A stretch of DNA of 64,000 nt from Porites lobata (lineage: Eukaryota; Cnidaria; Anthozoa; Scleractinia; Poritidae). Within the stretch, counting starts at the first letter, position 1, and each line of letters starts with the position of its first letter. Made by a program: the position numbers and the translations under genes. Where the stretch lies: assembly GCA_942486035.1 (NCBI GenBank), contig CALNXK010000102.1, forward strand, positions 486,001 through 550,000. Direction: 5' to 3'. This document shows positions 1-9,011 of the stretch, one piece after another. Under the pieces are notes generated by a model. That model was not told the DNA's origin. It saw only the letters and a list, made by a program, of their open reading frames with translations, and ran no database searches.

Positions 1-440
1 TTTTTGGTCCTGATTTTGAATAAAAAGTAAAAAAAGGACAAAAGAATAATAATTTTACAAGGCTCACTTTGGCCTAAAGGGGCCAAGGAACACAAGGTCT
101 GGTTTTCAGGGTCTTGATTCTTTAACAGGGCATGCAATTTGACTATTTAGCGTCTTCAACAGGGTGCCCTTTACGGTGAACGGTATTTTTTGCTACCCAC
201 ATTTTTTTTTCCAAAAAAAAAAAAAACAAAAACATTTGCAGGATGCAGAAGCCTCTAATGCATAATGTTAGTTTAAAAAGTTACTTATTTAATAATTCTC
301 TATGCAAGGCGAAACAGGTCAGGATCATAATTTTAGGTATCTTAAACAGGATAAGGAAATGAACTGGGGAAATGAACAATTTATTTTATCTTAAACGGGG
401 TCAGGATAGCTTAGGGTGCTGCTTTTGTTTGAAATCTTTA

Positions 441-616
441 GGGACCAGGCTCCGCAGTGGGGGAAAAAGGCGTAAGCGGGCTGAAATAGGAAAAATATCG
501 ATGAGCGAATCCACCCTTTCCCCTTCCCAGACTAGTCTCGGCTCACTTCGCTCGCTGATTTGTTTTCGCCAACGCCGATTTATTTTCCTTTTTTCCACTT
601 TGCGGAGCCTGGTCCC
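441..616. repeat. Foldback repeat with ~23 bp inverted ends
   Basis: The left end (GGGACCAGGCTCCGCAGTGG) is mirrored by CCACTTTGCGGAGCCTGGTCCC-like sequence at the right end. The interior has no recognisable coding content. A single similar end, with no partner, occurs near 37680-37705. An open frame of 143 codons crosses this element and the CAA tract after it; I treat it as repeat-derived. Confidence 0.6.
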
Positions 617-761
617 AGGCTACTTTAAATGGGTCTGGGCATTCTACTGTTCTGGTGTTAAGGACAAAACCACAGGTCACATCTCACAGCACCTTCCTGA
701 TCTGACACTTGCAGGACGTACCGTACCGTTAAAAGAACCACAAGGACGTAAAACAAACACT

Positions 762-787
762 AACAACAACAACAACAACAACAACAA
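762..787. repeat. (AAC)n microsatellite
   Basis: About eight uninterrupted AAC trinucleotides. No coding context. Confidence 0.85.
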
Positions 788-976
788 AACAGTGCGGCTG
801 TGACCACTCCAATCTCTCACGAATTGCGGTCGTTTCGCCCGAAAAGCGTTTGATAGGATTTAAGTCGATTCGCCCAATGACATACGACACTCTGCAACAT
901 GGTGAACCTACTTCTGCATGCGAGATGTTATTTTAGTTAACCTTGGATTCCACATGTGCAGTCACTGTCTTTCCAT

Positions 977-1262
977 GCTTTCCATGTTTATTTTTAGAAC
1001 GGTTTTGGCGCGAATTTTGAATATCTTTTAAATTCCACAAACCATGGCCAGTCAGCAAAACCTACAGACCTAAAAATGATATTTTTTGTCTTTTAATAAC
1101 GTTTAGTTTTCCTTTTTGATATCTTTTTCTTCATTCGAGTGCGCTCATAGACATGGTGGAGATTCTATTTTCGCGGGGAAAAATGCCCTAAATGTGTATA
1201 AAAATAAACTGGTCCGTAAAAACGCCCTGGCATAGACCTAGTATGAGAGTTGCTCGCTCCGG
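977..1262. mobile_element. MITE, truncated copy of the 52.6 kb hAT-like family
   Basis: This copy matches 52600-52890 over nearly its whole length, including the block GAACGGTTTTGGCGCGAAT and the right end reading TAAACTGGTCCGTAAAAACGCC followed by GTTGCTCGCTCC. The left terminal inverted repeat seen in the other copy is missing here, so this copy is 5'-truncated or degraded. Confidence 0.65.
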
Positions 1263-1451
1263 GTTATGGGCTCCTGACATCAGGCTAACCGACTTAGGAG
1301 TCTGGGCGAACTGTCATCAAGCGAAACGACCTTCCGGTGAAACGACCCAATACCTCTCTAACGGGTTAAATGGGCTATGTCATGCTATTTGCTATCTTTA
1401 TAAAAAGATAAAACTTGTCTTTCTATCAATTCAATTCCATAAACAATCGAT

Positions 1452-1625
1452 CAGTGACGGATCCAGGGGAGGGGCCTGGGGGGCCCGGCCCCTCCCTATT
1501 TTCAGACCAAACTGAGGTCCGAAGGGCCGAAAAACAATTTCTTTGAGACCGCGCCCTTCCCACCTTATCTCAGGGTCTGGATGACCGGGCCTGCCCCTTA
1601 TCTGAAGGTATGGATCCGCCACTGA
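1452..1625. mobile_element. Short GC-rich interspersed element, copy 1 of 3
   Basis: It begins CAGTGACGGATCCAG and ends GGATCCGCCACTG, which are inverted copies of each other. The inside carries GGGGCCCGGCCCC-type blocks and the phrase TTCAGACCAAACTGAGG. Two more copies lie at 49421-49619 and 51130-51287. The inverted ends suggest a MITE rather than a SINE. Confidence 0.65.
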
Positions 1626-1627
1626 CA

Positions 1628-1690
1628 TAGTCTGCTACACAGCCGTTTTTAGTGTCGTGACGACACTAAAAACGGCTGTGTAGCAGACTA
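1628..1690. repeat. Perfect 30 bp palindrome with 3 nt loop
   Basis: Arms 1628-1657 and 1661-1690 are exact reverse complements around a TGA loop. It starts three bases after the preceding GC-rich element ends. It would form a very stable hairpin as DNA or RNA. No family recognised. Confidence 0.9.
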
Positions 1691-2029
1691 CCACTGACAA
1701 TGTTCCACTTTTGTTATTGAAGACTATATTTAGGGATTGAAATTACTTCCTGTCGTCTCTTGCAAAGGATGGCAAGGATGGACATAATATGATCAATATT
1801 TGTTGAATAGCTTCTTCACAACCGTAAGAAACATTTTGTCCACGGGTAAAGGAACAAAGTAATGACTTCAGCAAAGAACTGATCTAAAACAGCCCTCAAA
1901 ATCCACCATTCCTCCTGACATAGCTCCTTTATTAAAAGAATGGGTGGGTACGAGTCCTGGTTGTGCCCATCCCGACTGGGTCCCAATAAATGGGGGGCAA
2001 AAAATACTGCCATATATGGGCGATGTAGG

Positions 2030-2400
2030 TGTGTGCTGCTGTGAAGGGTATGGTTTTCAAGAAGTTTCCTCTGGGATAGGGTATATAAATCAGAGAGTTT
2101 GGGTCCAGAATAGGGTATCATTTCCAGGAAACTAATCAACTGGTTGAGGATTTCAGTCTAGACTGGGGAAACCGGGAATTGCCACTCAAAATCTAAAAAA
2201 ATCAAATTGGTTTTGTTTTGGCTGGACTGTGCTAGTGACCTCAGTAGTTTCTGGAAAACAGCTACTCTAGGATATGGGGGATTTGGGAACTTTAGTCTAC
2301 TATAGGGCAGCAAAATTCAGCTTAGCCTGTGAACAGGACAAATTCAGCTGAACTAGACTAAGGGTTTCAGGGTCCCAGTGGCACATCCCCACCCTAAAGT
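2030..2400. repeat. Interspersed repeat, copy 1 (also at 23.6 kb)
   Basis: Shares long near-identical stretches with 23569-23846 in the same orientation, for example GAAGGGTATGGTTTTCAAG and AGGGTATATAAATCAGAG, and ends near a CGGCACATCCCCACCC-like phrase. There is no long open frame. Confidence 0.65.
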
Positions 2401-2655
2401 ACCCTCCCCCCCCCCCATACAGTAAGGCTTATTAAGTCAAGTATAAAGTAAAGTATGGCTACACCACGTGGTTAACAGAATAATTTATTGTCTACCTATG
2501 CGAAAGAATACTTTGGAATTACATTATACTTAAAGACAAATGCTTTTTATTAAAAGCTCTGTATAAGTTCTACTATTTTATATAACAGGGGAGCCTCTAG
2601 TTTTATGGTAGACCAATGGCACACATCCATTGTCCGTGAAAGCATGAATGAAACA

Positions 2656-2801
2656 TAGCCTGCGAACGGCAGATGTTTCTCCTCTGCTCATCGCCGCTGA
2701 GGGACGTTTCACGAAACGTCCCTCAGTGGCGATGAGGGACGTTTCGTGAAACGTCCCTCAGCGGCGATGAGCGAGGAGAAACTTCTGCCATTCGCAGGCT
2801 A
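2656..2801. mobile_element. TAGCCTGCGAA hairpin MITE with 10 bp target duplication
   Basis: A 146 bp near-palindrome starts TAGCCTGCGAACGGCAG and ends CTGCCATTCGCAGGCTA. The core repeats GAGGGACGTTTC and its complement. It is flanked on both sides by GAATGAAACA (2646-2655 and 2802-2811). The flanking repeat and end structure fit a non-autonomous MULE-like element. Confidence 0.8.
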
Positions 2802-3545
2802 GAATGAAACACTGAGGATGAGAAAAACACCAAATTCTAGGCTCAGAGTCCGTCTTTAATGTGTAGCTTGAAAAGTCTTTGAGAACCTCAAGCCCATATT
2901 ATAATTTATTGCATTTTTACAAAGCACCAACTTTGAACATTCATAGAATATTTGAATACAAACACTTTCCTAATAATATAAATAGTCCAACAGCTTCAAA
3001 AAGGTGTTTGCATGAGCAAAACATCTAGTTTTGCTGTGCAGCATATAATACATTTTCCATTTTTTTAAATATCGGTCTTTTCGATACTAAGACGTTTCAT
3101 TACAAGTTGTTTCAATACAAGTTGATTCAGTCGAGGTGTCAATAGTTTTGCATAGTTGCCTTATAGAACAAGGAGTATTCACGTCATGTGTTCTTCTTGT
3201 TCACGCACTTTTTGAAACTTTTGTGCAGTTTCACTGCTTAAGTTCGTCTCAAAACAACTTGAATCTAAATGACTTAGTATCAATACAACCACATTTTCCT
3301 ATAATGTTAAACTTTAATACAAACATATTTTGAATTATTTATGTGCACAATTTACAGATCCTCAACCAGAGTAGAACTGTAGAATTTAAGTTATACTATT
3401 TAATATTCAGTGAGAATAATAATTGAAAGATTTACAGCAGACATTAAATAATTTTTCCATTACTAGATTACTGACATCAATGACACCTTGATAGAGACTC
3501 AGCAGGTGTGCAGGGAGGTGCAGATTGGAGGGGTGCTCCCTACAA

Positions 3546-3892
3546 TGGCCTATAGGGGGAGGCTCTGCCCGAAAGGGGTACCTTTTTCAGGCTTCAGGTA
3601 TATGAAAGGGTAGGGATTTTACTCGTTGAAGTATATGAAAGGGGTGGGAAATCTGTCATTTCGGTTTGTAATAGGACCAACAGGGCTAAGAGATGCAGTT
3701 TATGGCCATGAAAAAGTTGAGAAAATGATCTGAAGATAGTGCATTTATACCATTTAAAATGGATAAAAAGTTCTTAACTATAGGTATGTGAAAGGGGTAC
3801 AAATTTTGCCTGATACAAGTATGTGAAAGGGGTACCTTTCTGTCAAAAATGGTAAAGGGGGAAAGGGGTCGGACCTCAGGGCGGAGCCTCCC
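3546..3892. repeat. Interspersed repeat with GAAAGGGGTACC motifs
   Basis: Starts in GAGGCTCTGCCCGAAAGGGG and ends in GGCGGAGCCTCC, so the ends are inverted. Internally it repeats TATGAAAGGGGT several times. The same family lies at 49182-49712, where it is interrupted by another element. Confidence 0.6.
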
Positions 3893-4229
3893 CTTATAAA
3901 ACCTGGTTCAGACCCCCCCCCCCCAACCCTTCTCTCAGGGGTGTAGAGCTAGAGAATAGCAGTGACACAAAATGTCAAGAATGGGAATATATTAAAAAAT
4001 TAACCTAAATTGACCCTTTTTTTTTAAAAGGCAGATTTGTTTATCATCTTGAAGGCAAGATCTTTCTTAAACCAGGCCCAAATTAAAAGGATAGGGCATT
4101 ACAAAACCCACCACAGTACCCCTTAAGGAGTAGATTGACCCTAACATTTGTTAGTCAAGAAAACAATACAAATCTTAAATTCATTGCATGTACCCATATT
4201 TAAATTGATTTGGTAGTGAAGCAATATAT

Positions 4230-6783
4230 TTAGTCATAACAGAGTAACTCTTTGTTGGTCTTGACTCTGTAGTTTGTAAGTCTTTCAAATTTTTGCATTG
4301 TCCTTGCTGGAGCACTTTTCACCCTGTGACCAAACTGTTGACTTGTAGTGTTGGGAACCTTGTCTGAGAATACACTGACTTTATCTGGTAGTTCTTTTGG
4401 TGGCTTGAATCTTCCCTTCGGATCATAATCTTTGAGAAATCCCCAGTTTTCTTCCCTGAAAATATTGAATGACAGCAACAGATTATTTTTCAGAGTTAAT
4501 AATATTTTATCATAGCCTGAGACAACAGCTAACATTTTGTGATATGACCAAAAGTTTCCCTGTGAAATGACATCTGAGGAGCCAGCACAAAAATTCCATA
4601 CTGGTAATGTGTCACTACCTTGACCTGGGCAGTCCTTTTGATTATTAGTCGTAAATTTACTTCAACCAGTCATAAGCACTGCACAGATCTGGGTGGTGAC
4701 ACCTCATCAGTAATGAATTTGACAGTGCTCGCTCTCCAGATGTCATTTTGCCATGAAACCATTTGTGGCATCGCAAAATATAGGCTATTTTTGCTGGCTA
4801 ATTTTATACTGAATCTATTGCAAATACTGCCTAAAACTTTTTTCTTTTGTCTTACAAATCAGCCAGAATTTTCTTTTGTTTACAGCCTCTTCAGTGAATA
4901 CACAGGGCAGTACTCTAGAGATGTCTGGTGGCCTTTGCTCTTGGGAGACTAGGAAATCTCAGTTGTTACAGATCATTTCAATGCCAGTGTATTAACTTTG
5001 ATTTGATTCAGGCTTCTGAGCTCTTCTTCTAAATTTTCGATTTGCTCAATGAGTCATCATCATTTCTTTAGTTTTGCAAGGCAGTTTCTTCAAACTTGCA
5101 ATTTTGGAAAAAAACATTGAACTGTTTCTATCCCCTAGCAGGCAAAAACTTTTTCCTATAATACTAAAGCATAAATTATAACAAACCGACAATCAGATGT
5201 AAGTTCTTTGGTCTTTTGCTATGCAAAGTGCTGTTATTTTTTTTGTGTGTCCTGCAACTTGTACATTATTTTTTTAGCCTTGTGGAGTATTACGAGATTG
5301 TTGCACGAAGCATGTCCAATCACAGAGCTTGTTAGGAATGTAGCCAATCAGAAATGGATACAGATTTTCCTGCAAACCTGCAGATACCACAACAAGCTTT
5401 TGGGAGCCGTTGCGCAGAGGGACTATTAATATCAAGTTCTCTATATGATCTAGCTGGGTCTGGCTGCAACACAGGCTAGCGCCTTCATTGCTCGCTTGAT
5501 TTGTTGTTCATTGAAAAATATCCCACTTTACTTACCCAAAGGGTTGGACAATCTGCGTAGTTTGGTGGGTTTTTTTAAATTATTATTTACAGTTTGGAGC
5601 AGGTGCATATTTTTTTTGTGGCATTTAAAACACCTAAACACCAACCCCTTGCCGCTCTTGTGACTCTTATTGAAAAAAAGTCAAATTGTACCCTATGAAA
5701 ACAGACGTTTCTCCTTGCTCATTGCTGCTAGGTGACATTTCGCGAGGAGGAACGTCTGCGACTCAGCGACAGAAATTCCATACTGATGACGTAAATCAAT
5801 GTTTACATAATACGAAAATTTTCGGAAAATATCTGTTCGGAAGACGATTTGAGATCTAGAATTTTCGGAACATTTGTTGCAAAATTCCTTGCTTGCCTAC
5901 CTCTCCTAGGATTTTTGAACATCTAAAAACTACTGTAAATGACCATTTTTAACGGATTTTTACCCTTAAAAGGTCACCTGGAATTTTCGGAAGCCTTTTT
6001 TCTCGCTGAAATTTTCGAAAAGGTAAGTTTTGATCCCTATAATTTTTGGATCACTAGACTTTCAGCTAGGAAATCCAAACAGATGAAAAATTTTTAGGGG
6101 ATAAAAATATGCCTATATCTACCGTTTAAATATGAAAATACGTTAAGCAATGCTATGTTTAAGTGGTTTTCAACAATATTCTCGTTGGGTGCCCCTGAAA
6201 CGTCCCAAGGGGCGAGGAGCGAGGAGAAACGGCTCTTTTCGCAGGCTAGTCAAATTGACGTTATACAACCACAATTGAACTGCACTGTCTGACCATCTGC
6301 CACACATTTACAAACTATTCAAATATACAAGGGAAAGAAGTGTAACCTGCAAGACGCCATTAAATAATTTAAGAAGTCAGACCAACCCGGAAATATGAAT
6401 GAAGAGGGTTTAAACCTCGTGAGTTTAGATTGTGAAGCGAAATGACATGGAATATCTTTTCTCATTCTTCTGAAGAAAGTACAACTGTATGTTTGCCCAC
6501 CCTAAACAAAAATTTAAAGATTTTGAAATGTATCATAGTCATACCATTTCCTTGCCATTTTCCCTTCGTTTCGACAGCGATTTTTCCAGATCTCATCATT
6601 TCGAACAATATCACACTTGGCATATTCTCTCTGAGCATATGTTTTTGGTGGAGCAGACTTCACTCTTTCAGTCTGTGGAGCACACTTTTCGTGATAGAGA
6701 CTCGGCGTTCCTGCCCGCCATGTTGAGTCCGGAAATCTACCCGCGGTTTTTGCCCGAATTCCCCTCGATTCCCTTTCCGCCAT
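4230..6783 (-). CDS. CIMIP5: Ciliary microtubule inner protein, C2orf50/CIMIP5-like
   Basis: Two coding exons: 6545-6783 (start ATG at 6783, A at -3 and G at +4) and 4230-4455. The donor GGTATG and acceptor TTTTCAGG join in phase 2 and rebuild a Trp codon. Total 465 nt, 154 aa plus stop; the human protein is about 160 aa. The N-terminal part is basic and low in hydrophobics, with no signal peptide or membrane segment. The C-terminal exon carries the family core: NWGFLKDYDPKG, then PKELP, then VSVFSDKVPNTTSQQ, which lines up with the human stretch SFLKDYDPMG...LPDHVPLFSDTVP. The segment before the splice (NDEIW...ARKW) also matches the human order. The human family is named as a ciliary microtubule inner protein, so I infer a role inside ciliary doublet microtubules. 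The assignment rests on remembered similarity. The 2.1 kb intron holds a MITE (4513-4800) and two hairpin fragments. Confidence 0.82.
4513..4800. mobile_element. TAGCCTGAG MITE, copy 1, inside the CIMIP5 intron
   Basis: About 288 bp with ends TAGCCTGAGACAACAG and GCTGGCTA. Conserved inner landmarks are AAATTCCATACTG and CAGATCTGGGTGGTGACA. Flanks ATTTTATCA and ATTTTATAC agree at 7 of 9 positions. It is the most diverged of four related copies (others at 37765, 46622 and 51754). Confidence 0.7.
6186..6251. repeat. Half copy of the TAGCCTGCGAA hairpin family
   Basis: Contains GAAACGTCCC, GCGAGGAGAAACG and ends TTCGCAGGCTA, matching the right half of the 2656 element. Another decayed fragment lies at about 5693-5763. 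Both are in the CIMIP5 intron. Confidence 0.5.
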
Positions 6784-8022
6784 TCTTTACAAGAATTTCC
6801 AGCACAGTTAAGTATTCAAGTTGTCCTTTTCTTGCTTTCAGAAGGATAATTCACTGCCATAAGGAAAACATCCGCTAATACACAATAAAATATAAATGTT
6901 TTTGACTTTTTGTTCTAGAACTCCGTGATCTCATTAGTTTAGAAGTCATATGATTGTTGCTATGCGACCACAAACAGCCTTCATTCCCAGTCTCTTGCAA
7001 CAGGCGTTCAGAGATGTGAGTAGGGGTGGAGTTAAGTTACGATCTTACATCTCCCACGATGTACCTTATTTGCCCCCAAAATTTTGCTTAAGATTCACGT
7101 TTACTGCGGCAAAGATCAGACTCAAGTTTAGAATTTCTCAGAATAGAAAATAAGCAGATAAGAACAGTCCCGAACGGTTCCTCTAGTTAAAACTGGCTTA
7201 AAACAACATATTTTTGTGTAGAAGCAATAAAGAGTAAAGTCACACTGAAGTCAGTAAACGAACGAACCGCAGACGTATCTCCGGTCGTCGCTTCTGGCCT
7301 CTGAAAAATTATTCGGTGGGTGAAACTAGAGCCGAAAAAACCGGATGCTCTTGCGGGCTACTCTATAAATTAGCATTGTTTTCAGTTTCTCTTGGGACGG
7401 CTGTAATACCCAGGAGAAATGAAAATCAATGGTTATGCAAAATTTTGGGGGAAAATAATGAGCATCATTGTAGATGTGCAAGTGGCGTACATGTATACCA
7501 ATTAAAACGACAATAACAAACAATGAAAACAGCTGTCCAGATTTTCGGCCACCACCATGCTAAGCATAACTTAGAAGCCCTTTTTTTTGTCATTTGCTTC
7601 TCTCGAAACTACAAGTTTTAGTAAGCCAAATTTCGTTCCTCTAGTTCAAATTGCAGTTAATGATTAAATTTTAAAAATTGCTTGCCTGATCAAACTGGTC
7701 AAGATGTCAACGGACACAATAACTAGGTGATGAAATTCCCAAAAGACCACTGGCTTACAACAAAACAACTGCAACTTTGTAAAGCAAGGCTAGAAGTTAA
7801 GTGTAAAAGGCAAATTTATTTTTCGTTAGTTTTATGGAGGGCCAGATCTAGAGTTTGAGTGACTCAACAAACATACACTCGTTCGTTTTGTTTGCGTGCT
7901 TGAGGTTTCATTTTTGCCCATATAACAAAAAAGAATCTCACACTTTCAGGACGAAACTTTGCAGTGACGCTGCACGTGCGAGGAATAAGACAATAGCGCT
8001 AATTTGGGCCATCGTCTCATTT

Positions 8023-8147
8023 AGGTGGATTCATTTGTAGCATAGATTTGCCCGTTGGAATTCATTGTTTTTCATCTCGAAAACAATCAAGATTCCAGCG
8101 GACAAATGTGGCAGCTTTTATGCGTTTTCTTCAAATGAATCCACCCT
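8023..8147. repeat. Imperfect foldback upstream of the EF1A promoter
   Basis: GGTGGATTCATTTG at the left is mirrored by CAAATGAATCCACC at the right, with partly matching inner arms. It ends about 190 bp before the CRE-like site. Function unknown. Confidence 0.5.
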
Positions 8148-8333
8148 TAGTAAATTTTACACGAGTTTCTCGCGTCCTTTTTTTCAATAGTACTTTTTTA
8201 CTTGCGATTGTGGAAACTTTCCCTTACTTTCTTTGAGAAAATACGTATTTCTTTTTTTACCGTTCCTTTTTTTCATTAAAAAGCGGAAATTCATGTGCTA
8301 GAGATTGCACAATGCCTCCTTATTATGGCGCAA

Positions 8334-8341
8334 TGACGTCA
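8334..8341 (+). promoter_or_regulatory. CRE-like TGACGTCA site of the EF1A promoter
   Basis: An exact palindromic TGACGTCA lies 26 bp before the TATA box. It fits the consensus for CREB/ATF family factors. Binding is inference. Confidence 0.5.
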
Positions 8342-8366
8342 ATATCAGTACCCCCCTCTAGTCGAG

Positions 8367-8373
8367 TATAAAT
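8367..8373 (+). promoter_or_regulatory. TATA box of the EF1A gene
   Basis: TATAAAT lies about 30 bp upstream of a C followed by a pyrimidine tract, the usual spacing for a TATA-directed start. It is followed by a short exon with a clear donor site. Confidence 0.65.
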
Positions 8374-8396
8374 TACGTACCACGCTCCAGAACCGG

Positions 8397-8407
8397 CCTC
8401 TTTTATC
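8397..8407 (+). promoter_or_regulatory. Predicted TOP-type transcription start
   Basis: The sequence CCTCTTTTATCC begins at the expected distance from the TATA box. A C at +1 followed by a pyrimidine run is the 5' terminal oligopyrimidine signature of translation-apparatus mRNAs, including vertebrate EF1A. The exact start base is inferred. Confidence 0.5.
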
Positions 8408-8430
8408 CGTGGATTCTCAGTGACGCGAAG
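8397..8430 (+). other. EEF1A: Non-coding first exon of EF1A
   Basis: The exon ends GACGCGAAG before the donor GTTTGT. It is joined to a second exon starting at 8974 after the acceptor CTTTCCTTTCAG, giving a 5' leader of about 72 nt before the ATG at 9012. Vertebrate EEF1A1 has the same arrangement of a short non-coding exon and a leader intron. Confidence 0.6.
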
Positions 8431-9011
8431 GTTTGTAGGAAGTCATGGTTTATTCCATTTAACCCTCCTTAATCTTCCCCTTCTCAGTACCATCGAGAAG
8501 TAGTTTTTCGTCAAAAATGTTGATATTCTATGGCACTTACTTTTAAAGCTTGTAGTTTGGGCTTTTTTTCAGGTTTTAGAACGGTAAAGTTTCTCACCAT
8601 CTTGCGTGCGTTGTAGTGGCCATTTCCTTTCATACGAGACTTTTTTTTCGGTACGTTTTTGCTTCTTTATAGCGAAAACAAGGTCCTTGGATGTAATGTC
8701 AAAAACTACACGTTTTTTAATTGTCATTTGCCTAACCCGCCTCGTGAAATAAGAACTATATTTGGGGAATTGAAAGTCGCTTTTGAGTAGGTCGAATGCC
8801 CTCTGACACGTGATGTATTAAAAAGACTGAAAAATTTACTTAAATATAAAATTTGAGAAAAAAGAGCGTGACAAGCAGTAATATTCCCGTTGAAATTTTT
8901 AAGTGAACTCGGGAATGTGGGTTTTTAAGTGAGAACTACGTTTTTATTCTCATAGTTTTCACTTTCCTTTCAGGAACATCTCGTCGCAAAGATTTCTTCA
9001 CAGCCGACAAA

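Noticed and set aside
372..803. 143-codon open frame
   Set aside because: It crosses a foldback repeat and an AAC microsatellite, and no family motif is visible.
6489..6878. 129-codon plus-strand frame
   Set aside because: It is antisense to CIMIP5 exon 1 and an artefact of its open frame.
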